A DNA stretch of 64,000 nt from Micromonospora coerulea (lineage in GTDB: Bacteria; Actinomycetota; Actinomycetes; Mycobacteriales; Micromonosporaceae): contig NZ_JAEMUW010000013.1 of NCBI RefSeq assembly GCF_016598485.1, positions 1 through 64,000 on the forward strand, read 5' to 3'. The notes under the pieces are model-generated. The model worked only from the letters and a program-made list of their open reading frames with translations. It did no database searches and was not told the origin of the DNA. Shown here piece after piece: positions 33,920-42,172 of the stretch (within the stretch, counting starts at the first letter, position 1; each line of letters opens with the position of its first letter). A program made the position numbers and the translations under genes.

Positions 33920-34666
33920 TCAGACCTCGTACGTGGCGCCGGCCCGGACCACCTCGAGCGGACCGGTGTACGCGGCGGCGGCCGACTCCAGCGTGTGCGC
34001 CTCACTGCCCCAGGCGGCCACCAGGTGGGTGAGCAGCAGCCGGCCGGTGCCCGCCTTGGTCGCCGCCTCGCCGGCCTCCCGGCCGGTCAGGTGCAGGTCC
34101 GGCGGGTTGTCCACGCCGTCGAGGTAGCTGGCCTCGCAGAGGAAGAGGTCGGCACCCTGGGCGAGCCGCACCAGCGCGTCGCAGGGGGCGGTGTCCGCCG
34201 AGTAGCAAAGCACCCGCCCGCCGTGCTCCAGCCGCACCCCGTACGTCTCGACCGGGTGGTTCATCCGGTCCACGGTGACGCTGAAAGGCCCGATCGGGAA
34301 CGTCCCCGGCTGGAGGCCGTAGAACTGGTAGACATCCTCGACCGTGCTGTTCTCCTGCCCGTACGCGGCGGCGAGCCGGTCCGGCGCGCCGGCGGGCGCG
34401 TACACGGGCAGCGGCGGGTACGGCCCGTCCGGGGCGTACCGGCGCACCACCACGTACGACACCGCGTCGAGCATGTGGTCGCAGTGCAGGTGGGTGAGGA
34501 GGATGGCGTCGGGGGCGTGCAGCCCGACGTAGCGCTGGAGGGTGGAGAGCGACCCGGAGCCGAAGTCGATCAGGAGGCGGAAGCCTTCCGCCTCGACCAG
34601 GTAGGCCGAGCAGGGGGATTCGGGGCCGGGGAAGCTGCCCGCGCAGCCCAGGACGGTCAGTCGCAT
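33920..34666 (-). CDS. Metallo-beta-lactamase-fold phosphodiesterase (Rv1339-like)
   Basis: The 248-residue protein has the zinc motif HLHCDHMLD, a preceding GSGSLSTLQRYVG, the later NHPVETYGVRL His, the Asp in YSADTAPCDAL and a final LLTHL His. This is the RNase Z-like branch of the fold, without the long tRNA-binding arm. By position next to rph and rdgB it matches M. tuberculosis Rv1339, reported as an atypical cAMP phosphodiesterase. The cAMP activity here is inference from that synteny and fold. A TTGACC/TAGGCT promoter candidate lies upstream. Confidence 0.82.
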   Translation of the reverse strand: MRLTVLGCAGSFPGPESPCSAYLVEAEGFRLLIDFGSGSLSTLQRYVGLHAPDAILLTHLHCDHMLDAVSYVVVRRYAPDGPYPPLPVYAPAGAPDRLAAAYGQENSTVEDVYQFYGLQPGTFPIGPFSVTVDRMNHPVETYGVRLEHGGRVLCYSADTAPCDALVRLAQGADLFLCEASYLDGVDNPPDLHLTGREAGEAATKAGTGRLLLTHLVAAWGSEAHTLESAAAAYTGPLEVVRAGATYEV

Positions 34667-34753
34667 CCGGTCGTCCCGCTGTCACGCACGGTAGTCGACG
34701 CGCCGGCAACCTCTCCGTCGATGATCTCTACCGACGCGTACGCCACGCTGCGC

Positions 34754-34780
34754 AGCCTACGCGCCGCCACTGCGGGTCAA
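34754..34780 (-). promoter_or_regulatory. Candidate promoter of the metallo-hydrolase/rph/rdgB unit
   Basis: On the minus strand TTGACC (34780-34775) is followed after 15 bases by TAGGCT (34759-34754). The predicted start lies about 80 bases before the ATG at 34666. The spacer is 2 bases shorter than ideal, so support is moderate. Confidence 0.35.
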
Positions 34781-34891
34781 GAATCATCTACCGGAAGATG
34801 TCATCAACGTGACACCGGCACGCGTCTCCGCGCCATCCGGTGACGCAGGAGTCGGCCGGCGGCAGGACGCCGCCGGCCGACCCCGTGGCCG

Positions 34892-35857
34892 TCAGGCCCA
34901 GAGCTGCCCTTCCAGCGCGTCCTCGGCATCCGCGAGGGTGCCGCCGTACGCCCCGGTCGACAGGTATTTCCAGCCGCCGTCGCAGACCACGAACGCGACG
35001 TCGGCCCGGCGGCCGTCCCGGACCGCCTCGTGCGCCACGGCCAGCGCCGCGTGCAGGATCGCGCCCGTGGAGAAGCCGGCGAAGATGCCCTCCACCTCGA
35101 CCAGCTGCCGGGTGCGCAGCACGGCGTCCCGGGTGCCGACCGAGAACCGCCGGGACAGCACGGTGGCGTCGTACAGCTCCGGGACGTACCCCTCGTCGAT
35201 GTTGCGCAGGCCGTAGACCAGCTCGCCGTAGCGGGGCTCGGCGGCGACGACCTGGATGCCGTCGACCTTCTCCCGCAGGTAGCGCCCGGTGCCCATCAGG
35301 GTCCCGGTGGTGCCCAGACCAGCCACGAAGTGGGTGATCGTGGGCAGGTCGTGCAGCAGCTCCGGCCCGGTCGTCTCGTAGTGCGCCCGGGCGTTCGCCT
35401 CGTTGCCGTACTGGTAGAGCATCACCCAGTCGGGGTGCTCGGCGGAGATCTGCTTCGCGGTGGCGACGGCCTGGTTCGAGCCGCCGGCCGCCGGCGAGAA
35501 AATGATCTCCGCGCCGTACATCCGGAGCAGTTGCACCCGCTCGGTGGAGACGTTCTCCGGCATCACGCAGACCAACCGGTACCCGCGCAGCTTGGCCACC
35601 ATGGCCAGCGAGATGCCGGTGTTGCCGCTGGTCGGCTCCAGGATGGTGGCACCCGGACGGAGCCGGCCGGACTCCTCGGCCGCGCGCACCATGAACAGGG
35701 CCGCCCGGTCCTTGATGCTGCCGGTCGGGTTCCGGTCCTCCAACTTCGCCCACAGCCGCACCGGCGGCGCCCCGTCGGGCACCGTCGGCGAGAGCCGCGG
35801 CAGCCCGACCAGGGGCGTGCCGCCGCTGGCGTCGAGCAGGCTGTCGTACCGCGCCAT
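34892..35857 (-). CDS. cysM: CysO-dependent cysteine synthase
   Basis: A PLP enzyme (321 residues) that condenses O-phosphoserine with a thiocarboxylated carrier protein CysO. PLP is bound by Lys49 in NPTGSIKDRAAL. The phosphate-binding TSGNTGIS loop, GLGTTGTLMGTGRYL and the active-site region GFSTGAILHAAL are visible. The order mec-cysO-cysM is that of M. tuberculosis Rv1334-Rv1336, where this pathway is established. cysO lies 12 bases upstream. Taken alone the sequence would read as a generic cysteine synthase; the context decides. Confidence 0.9.
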   Translation of the reverse strand: MARYDSLLDASGGTPLVGLPRLSPTVPDGAPPVRLWAKLEDRNPTGSIKDRAALFMVRAAEESGRLRPGATILEPTSGNTGISLAMVAKLRGYRLVCVMPENVSTERVQLLRMYGAEIIFSPAAGGSNQAVATAKQISAEHPDWVMLYQYGNEANARAHYETTGPELLHDLPTITHFVAGLGTTGTLMGTGRYLREKVDGIQVVAAEPRYGELVYGLRNIDEGYVPELYDATVLSRRFSVGTRDAVLRTRQLVEVEGIFAGFSTGAILHAALAVAHEAVRDGRRADVAFVVCDGGWKYLSTGAYGGTLADAEDALEGQLWA

Positions 35858-35869
35858 GGCAGACCGCCC

Positions 35870-36205
35870 TCAGCGGGCGGCGACGGCCGCGCGGTGGCCG
35901 GCGATCGCGGCGGCGGCCGCGAAGCCGAAGGCCCCACCGGCGACCGCCGGCAGGATGGTGACGCTGTCGCCGTCGTTGAGCTTGGCGTCGAGCGCGCCGA
36001 GGAAGCGGACGTCCTCGTCGTTGACGTAGACGTTGACGAACCGGTGCAGCGCACCGGCGTCGGTGACCAGCCGGCCCTTCAGGCCGGCGTGCCGGGAGTC
36101 CAGGTCGGTGAGCAGGTCGCTCAGGGTGTCCCCGGCGCCCTCGACGACCTTCGCGCCGCCGGTGTAGCTGCGCAGGATGGTGGGGATGCGAACCTCGATG
36201 GCCAT
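35870..36205 (-). CDS. cysO: Sulfur-carrier protein CysO with a C-terminal extension
   Basis: A ubiquitin-like (MoaD/ThiS) sulfur carrier of 111 residues. The conserved end VTILPAVAGG is present, but translation continues 20 residues past the Gly90-Gly91 (AFGFAAAAAIAGHRAAVAAR). Carriers are adenylated and thiocarboxylated on a free C-terminal Gly, so this form would need trimming first. The ATG at 36205 follows AAGGAG at a good distance. The stop lies 12 bases before cysM, and no base change around the GG suggests a frameshift. The neighbouring JAMM peptidase Mec is a natural candidate for the trimming. Confidence 0.88.
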   Translation of the reverse strand: MAIEVRIPTILRSYTGGAKVVEGAGDTLSDLLTDLDSRHAGLKGRLVTDAGALHRFVNVYVNDEDVRFLGALDAKLNDGDSVTILPAVAGGAFGFAAAAAIAGHRAAVAAR

Positions 36206-36272
36206 GATGTCGTGCTCCTTGTTCGGGTGTGCGCGGTGACGGGCGGGAAGGGAATGAGCCGGCGCTGAGAGG

Positions 36273-36761
36273 TCAGCGGCCGGAACACTCGTAGTCGACC
36301 GTCGCCGGGCTCTGCCCGAACATGTAGGACTGGACGGCGTGCGGGTCCACGGCGGCATCCACGATCCGGACCGGCTCCTCGGTCACCACGCCGTCGACGA
36401 TCCGGAAGGAGCGGATCTCCTCCGTGTCGGGCTCTCGGGTCGAGACGAGCAGGTAGTGCGCTCCCGGCTCGCCGGCGAAGGAGATGTCCGTGCGGGACGG
36501 GTAGGCCTCGGTGGCGGTGTGCGAGTGGTAGATGACCACCGGCTCCTCGTCGCGGTCGTCCATCGCCCGCCACACCCGCAACTGCTCCATCGAGTCGAAC
36601 TCGTAGAACGTCATCGAGCGGGCCGAATTCTCCATCGGGATGTGCCGGGTCGGGGTGTCGCTGCCGACGGGACCGGCGACCACGCCGCACGCCTCGTCCG
36701 GGTGGTCCCGGCGCGCGTGGGCGACGATCGCGTCGACGATCGACCGGTCGATGCTCAGCAC
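36273..36761 (-). CDS. mec: JAMM/Mec zinc peptidase acting on CysO-cysteine
   Basis: The metalloprotease has 162 residues. The JAMM motif is complete: Glu23 in DEACGVVAG, His79-Ser80-His81, Ser89 and Asp92 (HSHTATEAYPSRTD). Mec of M. tuberculosis hydrolyses the CysO-cysteine adduct to free cysteine and regenerate CysO. Here the same enzyme may also expose the Gly-Gly of the extended CysO. The last 25 residues (VDPHAVQSYMFGQSPATVDYECSGR) go beyond the catalytic core. It is followed by cysO after 67 bases. Confidence 0.92.
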   Translation of the reverse strand: MLSIDRSIVDAIVAHARRDHPDEACGVVAGPVGSDTPTRHIPMENSARSMTFYEFDSMEQLRVWRAMDDRDEEPVVIYHSHTATEAYPSRTDISFAGEPGAHYLLVSTREPDTEEIRSFRIVDGVVTEEPVRIVDAAVDPHAVQSYMFGQSPATVDYECSGR

Positions 36762-36816
36762 GCCGCCCAGCCTAGCGCCTGCCGCTGACGCCCGGCGAGG
36801 TGGCGACCGTCACGAC

Positions 36817-37326
36817 TCAGTCGATCAGGGCGTTGAGCAGGGACTCCTGCAGATAGCCCAGATACGCGTAGACCGAAAGCTGGAACACCCGGGACGAGGT
36901 CGGGTCCTCGGCGACCGCGTCGTCGAGCTCCTCCCCGAGGTCCGTGCCGTCCTTGATCTCCAACCGGACGCCCATCGCCAGCCGGGCGTCGTTGAGCGCG
37001 CGCAGCCACGCCTCGGCCGCCTCGGCGTCCAGGCGCACCTCGTGGCCGGTCTCGCCGGCGGAGTCGGGCAGCGCGGCGAGGATGGCCCCGGCCTGGTCGA
37101 TCTTCGCGGTCTTGAGGTCGCCCTCGGTGTACCGGCGGAACTCGGCCGTGCTCGCCGAGTCGTCCGGGTAGACCTCCGGAAAGAGCCGGCCGACCACCGG
37201 GTCGCTGTGGTCGAAGCCGTCGGTGAGCAGCCCCACCACCTCCGAGGCGACCTTGCGCAGCACCCGGACCTCGTCCACGGCGAGGGTGGCGACGTACCGG
37301 TCGCCCTGGCGACGGAACATGCTCAC
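36817..37326 (-). CDS. DUF2017-family protein
   Basis: A helical protein of about 169 residues with no signal or membrane segment. It is conserved next to clpS in actinobacteria (M. tuberculosis Rv1332). Readable blocks are VRVLRKVASEVVGLL, FPEVYPDDSASTAEFRRYTEGDL, DAEAAEAWLRALNDARLAMGVRLEI and SVYAYLGYLQESLLNAL. A GTG at 37326 overlaps the clpS stop by GTGA, which favours it over the ATG two codons on (37320). Co-operon with the ClpS adaptor suggests a role in N-end-rule proteolysis, but no activity is known. Confidence 0.88.
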   Translation of the reverse strand: MSMFRRQGDRYVATLAVDEVRVLRKVASEVVGLLTDGFDHSDPVVGRLFPEVYPDDSASTAEFRRYTEGDLKTAKIDQAGAILAALPDSAGETGHEVRLDAEAAEAWLRALNDARLAMGVRLEIKDGTDLGEELDDAVAEDPTSSRVFQLSVYAYLGYLQESLLNALID

Positions 37327-37613
37327 GAGCGGTCCACCGTCGCCCACAGGCCGTACGCGTGCAGCTGCGACGCGTCGTGCTCCATCCGCTCCCGGGCGCC
37401 GCTGGAGACGACCGCCCGGCCCTTGTGGTGCACGTCCAGCATCAACTGCTCGGCCTTCTCCCGGCTGTATCCGAAGAGCTTCTGGAAGACCCAGGTCACG
37501 TACGTCATCAGGTTGACCGGGTCGTCCCACACGATCGTCACCCATGGCCGGTCGGAGACCGGCACCTCGTCGGTGTCCGGCGTCTCGACCGGTGCAACCT
37601 GTGGAGCCGCCAT
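37323..37613 (-). CDS. clpS: ATP-dependent Clp protease adaptor ClpS
   Basis: The adaptor delivers N-degron proteins to ClpC/ClpP. The 96-residue protein (from the ATG at 37613; an ATG at 37622 is also possible) has the core WVTIVWDDPVNLMTYVTWVFQKLFGYSREKAEQLMLDVHHKGRAVV. This covers the Asp-Asp-Pro substrate pocket and the helix with MLDVHHKGRA. It is coupled to the DUF2017 gene downstream. Minus-strand direction, head of the conserved block. Confidence 0.95.
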   Translation of the reverse strand: MAAPQVAPVETPDTDEVPVSDRPWVTIVWDDPVNLMTYVTWVFQKLFGYSREKAEQLMLDVHHKGRAVVSSGARERMEHDASQLHAYGLWATVDRS

Positions 37614-37716
37614 GCCCCCCATCGTGCCACCGGATCCCGGGAACCGATGAATCGGAACGCCGGGTCGGTCCGGATCACCCTCCTGGGCGGCCGGACGCCG
37701 GTCGGCGCCGCCGACC

Positions 37717-39279
37717 TCAGGCGAGCAGGATGCCGTGGTCGACAGCATCGGTGAGCACCGTGCCCAACGAGAGCCGGATCACCTCGAATCGGCGGGACAC
37801 CTCGCTGGAGAGCTCCAGCTCGACCTCGCGCAGCGCCCGCTGGGCCCAGGACCGCGCGCCGTTCGGGTCGTCGGTGCCAGGCCCCCGCCAGTGCTGCCAG
37901 CAACCACCGGAGAGCGCCACCCCCACCGGGGGCAGCACCTCCACCCGCTCCGCGCCGGGGAACCCGGCCAGCGCGTCCATCGCGCCGGCGCCGCTCAGCG
38001 CGGCCACCCCGGCGGTGCTGGTGACCAGGAGGACCCGGTCCAGCTCCCGGCCGACCGGGTGGTCGGCGAGGCCCCACCGCACGGCGTGCGCGATCCGGCG
38101 GCGCACCCCCTCGGCGAGCGGCGCGCCGAAGACCCGGGCCGCCGCCTCGTCGAGCACCCCGCGCACGGCCTGGTCACACTGCGCGGTGGCGAGCAGCGAC
38201 AGGGCCTCCATCTCCCGGTCCAGCAGCTGCGGGAGGCCGGCGGGGCCGACCCCGAAGACGATCTCCTGCACCACCCGCAGGTGGATGTTCGCCAGTTCCA
38301 GGGCGAGGTGCTGGCGGATCCGCTGGGCGCCGGAGCGGACCTGACGGTCCAGCCGGTCGGCGAGGTCACCCGGGTCGAGGCCGGGCACCACGTTCACCCG
38401 GCCGTGCTGGCCCGGCAGCACCGGCGGCTGCGCGCTGGCGCGGCGGAGCCCCTCGTCGGCGGCCCAGCCGACCAGCGCGCGGCGCAGCGCCGCGTGGTCG
38501 GCGTGGCGGACCGGGTACCAGCGGGCCTCGGCGAGGTCGGGCACGGCGGCCAGCAGGGCGGCCCGGTGGGCGGCGAGCGAGACCTCCACCGGGTCGACCG
38601 GACGCTGGCCCGGCGCCCGGGTAGGGGCGGCCGACGGGACGGACGCCCCCGCGTCCTCCGTCGTCGTCGCGCCGCCCGACCCGGCGGCCGAGCCGGCCAC
38701 CCCCGGGGTGACCGCGAAGAACACCGCCACCCCGGCGCGGGCCACCTCGGCCAGCAGATGCAGCTCGGCGGCGGTGAAGGCCTGGTCCGCGGAGATCACG
38801 AAAAGCAGCGCGCCGGCCCGGCCGACCGCCTCCAGCAGCACCCGGCCACCGGCGACGCCGAGCGCACCGGTGTCCGGCGTGTCCAGCACGACGAAGTGCC
38901 GCAGCAGCGGGTTCGGCACGCTCAGCTCCACCCGGCGTGGCGGGCGGGCCAGCGCCGGGCCGGCGGCGAGCGGATCCGCGCCGTACGCGTGCGGCTGCCG
39001 GTAACCCGGCACGTACGCCGCGCGGGTCGGCACCCGCGAGTGGGTGACCACCAGGCAGCTGCCGGTCGGCACCGCGAGCATCCCCGGCTCCACCTCCAGC
39101 AGGGCGGCCAGCACCTGGCGACGACCCGCGCCGGCCGGGCCGGCCGCCACCACGGCCAGCGGCTCGTCGGGGCCCGGGGTGGTCACGTCGACCCGGGTGG
39201 GCAGCGGAGCCCCGCGCGGCGGCTCGGCCGACCCGCCCGGGTCGGGCTCGTCGACCGCACGGAGAGGACCCGGCTTCAT
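37717..39279 (-). CDS. GTPase-like protein with degenerate P-loop
   Basis: A 520-residue protein laid out like a dynamin/YfjP-type GTPase. An N-terminal nucleotide-binding part carries AVVAAGPAGAGRRQVLAAL where a P-loop is expected, but Arg53 replaces the invariant Lys of GxxxxGK. A clear G3-like VVLDTPDTGALG lies around 138, and GALLFVISADQAFTAAELHLL follows. The C-terminal half is helical (LADRLDRQVRSGAQRIRQHLA onward), as in bacterial dynamin-like stalks. No membrane helix is seen. The annotated start is ATG at 39279. I do not know the family by name; the dynamin comparison is inference. It lies where clpS and pncB are adjacent in mycobacteria. Confidence 0.7.
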   Translation of the reverse strand: MKPGPLRAVDEPDPGGSAEPPRGAPLPTRVDVTTPGPDEPLAVVAAGPAGAGRRQVLAALLEVEPGMLAVPTGSCLVVTHSRVPTRAAYVPGYRQPHAYGADPLAAGPALARPPRRVELSVPNPLLRHFVVLDTPDTGALGVAGGRVLLEAVGRAGALLFVISADQAFTAAELHLLAEVARAGVAVFFAVTPGVAGSAAGSGGATTTEDAGASVPSAAPTRAPGQRPVDPVEVSLAAHRAALLAAVPDLAEARWYPVRHADHAALRRALVGWAADEGLRRASAQPPVLPGQHGRVNVVPGLDPGDLADRLDRQVRSGAQRIRQHLALELANIHLRVVQEIVFGVGPAGLPQLLDREMEALSLLATAQCDQAVRGVLDEAAARVFGAPLAEGVRRRIAHAVRWGLADHPVGRELDRVLLVTSTAGVAALSGAGAMDALAGFPGAERVEVLPPVGVALSGGCWQHWRGPGTDDPNGARSWAQRALREVELELSSEVSRRFEVIRLSLGTVLTDAVDHGILLA

Positions 39280-39477
39280 CAGGCGGCCTCCCGGTCGGGC
39301 GACCGAAATGGGCCGGTCGCGTGAAAAATCCGGTGGTGGCAACCGGATGCCGGAAGAGTACTCGCGGGGCCCACTCCCGGCCGAACACTTCGGATACTCA
39401 CCGGTAATCAACAGGTTACTCAACTTCGCTGCGTGACGGTCTACGCGCGGACAGATTACCCTCGATATGCTGCTGCG

Positions 39478-42156
39478 ATGAGTCGGTGGGACTTCGTCGG
39501 CCGCACGGATGAGCTCAACCGCCTGCTGTCGGCGGTCGGCAGTCCGGAGGGGCGTGGACTGTTCTTCAGCGGCAGCGCGGGGGTCGGCAAGAGCCGGCTG
39601 CTGCGGGAGGGGGTCGCGGCCCTGCCCACCGACCGGTACGCGATCTGGTCGGTCTCGGCCAGCGCCACCACCGCCGCCCTGCCCTTCGGCGGACTGGTCC
39701 AGGTGCTCCCGGCCGACCAGCCGCAGGGCCTCTCCCCCGCCGGCATCCTGCGCTGGGCCGTGGACGTGCTGCAGCAGCAGGCGGCCGGGCGGCGCATCGT
39801 GCTGGCGATCGACGACGCACACCTGCTGGACCCGCCCTCGGCGGCGCTGGTGCACCTGATCTCCCGGGCCGAGAACGCCACGGTGCTCGGCACCCTGCGC
39901 AACGGCGAGCAGATCCCGCTGCCGATCCGCGCCCTCTGGACCGACGACCTGGTCGAGCTCGTCGAACTGGGTCCGCTGAGTCCCGCCGAGATCACCGGCC
40001 TGCTCGCCGCGATCCTCGGCGGCCCGGTCGACGCGGGCTCCGCCGAGCGGCTGTTCCGGCTCTCCGCGGGCAACCCGCTGCTGCTGCGCGAGCTGGTGCT
40101 GGCCGCCGCCGGTGGCCGCGAGCTGACCCGCACGTACGGGATCTGGAAGTGGACCGGCCGGCTGGAGCTGGCCCCGAGCCTGACCGACCTCATCGGCACC
40201 CGGATCGGCCAGCTCACCCCCGGCGTCCGGGCGGTGGTCGAGCTGGTCGCCTTCGGCGAACCGCTCGGGCTGCAACTGCTCGAGCGCGCGGTGGAGCCGG
40301 TCGACGTGGAGACCGCGGAGGAGCGCGGCCTGATCAGCCTGGTGCACGACGACCGGCGGCTGAACGTGCGGCTGGCCCACCCGCTCTACGGCGAGGTGAT
40401 GCGGCGGCAGTGCCCGGTGAGCCGGACCCGCCGGCTCCAGGCCACCCTGGCCGACCTGCTGGAGCAGGTCGGCAAGCGGCGCCGCGACGACCTGCTCCGG
40501 GTTGCGGTGTGGCGACTGGACTCGGGTACCGCGCAGGACCCGGCCCTGCTGCTCGCCGCGGCGGCCCAGGCCTTCGGCCGGTACGACGTGCCGCTGGCGA
40601 CCCGGCTGGCCCGGGCGGCGCTGGAGGCCGACGGCGGCTTCGACGCCGCCGAGCTGCTCGCCACCATCCTGATGTTCGCCGACCGGCCGGACGAGGCCAT
40701 CGCGGTGCTCGACTCGGTCGCCGGCGACGTGCGCTCCGACCGGCGGCGCAGTCGCTGGCTGACGGTACGCGGCATGGTCAGCTACTGGGGGCTGAGCCGG
40801 GAGTCCACGGTGGAGGAGATCGCCGCCCGGGGCGACGAGCTGACCGACCTGGCCGACGTGGCCCGGGTCCGCGCCTTCGAGGCCATCATGCGGCTGCACC
40901 GGCTGGACACCGACGTGGCGTTGCGACTCGCCCAGTCGGTGCTGGACCGTCCGGCCGCCTCGGTGGCCTCCCGGGAGCTGGCCCGGTGCACCATCGCCCA
41001 CCTCCAGGCCGCCCAGGGCCAGTTCCGGCGCAGCGCGACCGCGATCGCCCGGGTGCAGGCCGAGGCGGCCCGCTGGCGGGGCGACATGCCGTACCTCCAG
41101 CTCGCCATGGAGCTGGCCCGGGGCACCCGGCTCGCGCTCTCCGGTGACCTGGCCGGCATCGACGCCATCGTGGCCGACGAGTTCGCCGACCTCGCGGGCG
41201 CGGGCGACTTCCGGCTGGGTACCGGCTACCTGGCCATCCTCCAGGCGTACGCGGCCCGGCTGCGGGGGCACAGCGACGAGGCGCTCAAGACCAGCCTGGG
41301 CGCCTGCGCGGTGCTCGCCACCAGCCGGGTCTACGCCGGCCTCGCCCATGCCGAGCGGGCCCAGGCGGCGGCGTTGCGCGGCGACCCGGTGCTCGCCGCG
41401 GAGGCGATGGCGGAGGCCGACCGGACCCACGCCCCCGGCATGGCGGTGCTCTACCCCTGGCTGGAACAGGCCCGCGGCGCGGTGCTGGCCGCCGGCGGCG
41501 ACCTGCCGGGCGCGACCAAGCACCTCAGCCAGCTCGCCGACCGGCTGCGGGAGGACGGGCTGGCCGGCCACGAGGCGCTGGTCCTGCTCGACCTGGTCCG
41601 GCTCGACCAGGCCGCCGCCCCGGTCGGCCCGACCTGCACCGACGGCGGGCGGCGCAGGGTGGCGCAGCGTCTGGCCGAGCTCTCCGAACGGGTCGACGGG
41701 GTGCTGCCGCCACTGCTCGCCCGGTACGCCCGCGCCGCCGTCGCGAACTCCCCCACCGAACTGCTCGCCGTCGCCGACGGCTTCGCGGCCCGGGAACTGA
41801 TCGTGTACGGGGCCGAGGCCGCCGCCATGGCCCTGCACCGGCTGCGGCAGAGCCGCTCGACCGCCACGGGCCCGGCCCGGGAGCGCCTCGCCGCCCTGAT
41901 GAGCGGCTGCGGCCACCTCTCCACCCCGGCGCTCCGGCTGCTCCGCCCGGCGCTGAGCGACCGGGAGTGGGAGGTGGCCCGCCTCGCCGCCGACGGGGCG
42001 ACCAGCCGGACCATCGGCGAGCAGCTCTACCTGTCCAGTCGGACGGTGGAGAACCACCTCCAGCGCATCTACAGCAAGCTCGGGGTGGCCGGGCGGGCCG
42101 AGCTGCGGGCCGCCCTGCGGTCGATGCCGGGCCCTGACGGCGCCGGTCCCGCCTGA
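39478..42156 (+). CDS. LuxR-type large ATP-binding regulator (LAL)
   Basis: The 892-residue regulator has an N-terminal AAA/NACHT-like ATPase (Walker A SGSAGVGKSRLL at 31-42; Walker B IVLAIDDAHLL), TPR-like helices through the middle and a C-terminal LuxR helix-turn-helix (LSDREWEVARLAADGATSRTIGEQLYLSSRTVENHLQRIYSKLG). LAL regulators are the MalT-like family frequent in actinobacteria. The ligand is unknown. The ATG at 39478 begins MSRWDFVGR, the family's usual opening; an earlier ATG at 39433 adds an unlikely lead. It runs 16 bases before pncB and may be co-transcribed with it. Confidence 0.9.
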   Translation: MSRWDFVGRTDELNRLLSAVGSPEGRGLFFSGSAGVGKSRLLREGVAALPTDRYAIWSVSASATTAALPFGGLVQVLPADQPQGLSPAGILRWAVDVLQQQAAGRRIVLAIDDAHLLDPPSAALVHLISRAENATVLGTLRNGEQIPLPIRALWTDDLVELVELGPLSPAEITGLLAAILGGPVDAGSAERLFRLSAGNPLLLRELVLAAAGGRELTRTYGIWKWTGRLELAPSLTDLIGTRIGQLTPGVRAVVELVAFGEPLGLQLLERAVEPVDVETAEERGLISLVHDDRRLNVRLAHPLYGEVMRRQCPVSRTRRLQATLADLLEQVGKRRRDDLLRVAVWRLDSGTAQDPALLLAAAAQAFGRYDVPLATRLARAALEADGGFDAAELLATILMFADRPDEAIAVLDSVAGDVRSDRRRSRWLTVRGMVSYWGLSRESTVEEIAARGDELTDLADVARVRAFEAIMRLHRLDTDVALRLAQSVLDRPAASVASRELARCTIAHLQAAQGQFRRSATAIARVQAEAARWRGDMPYLQLAMELARGTRLALSGDLAGIDAIVADEFADLAGAGDFRLGTGYLAILQAYAARLRGHSDEALKTSLGACAVLATSRVYAGLAHAERAQAAALRGDPVLAAEAMAEADRTHAPGMAVLYPWLEQARGAVLAAGGDLPGATKHLSQLADRLREDGLAGHEALVLLDLVRLDQAAAPVGPTCTDGGRRRVAQRLAELSERVDGVLPPLLARYARAAVANSPTELLAVADGFAARELIVYGAEAAAMALHRLRQSRSTATGPARERLAALMSGCGHLSTPALRLLRPALSDREWEVARLAADGATSRTIGEQLYLSSRTVENHLQRIYSKLGVAGRAELRAALRSMPGPDGAGPA

Positions 42157-42172
42157 ACCTTAGGCTGGACTG

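Noticed and set aside
37717..42057. A 1446-residue open frame on the minus strand over the LAL regulator
   Set aside because: Only the part below 39279 is a coherent protein; the rest is the antisense shadow of the LAL gene.
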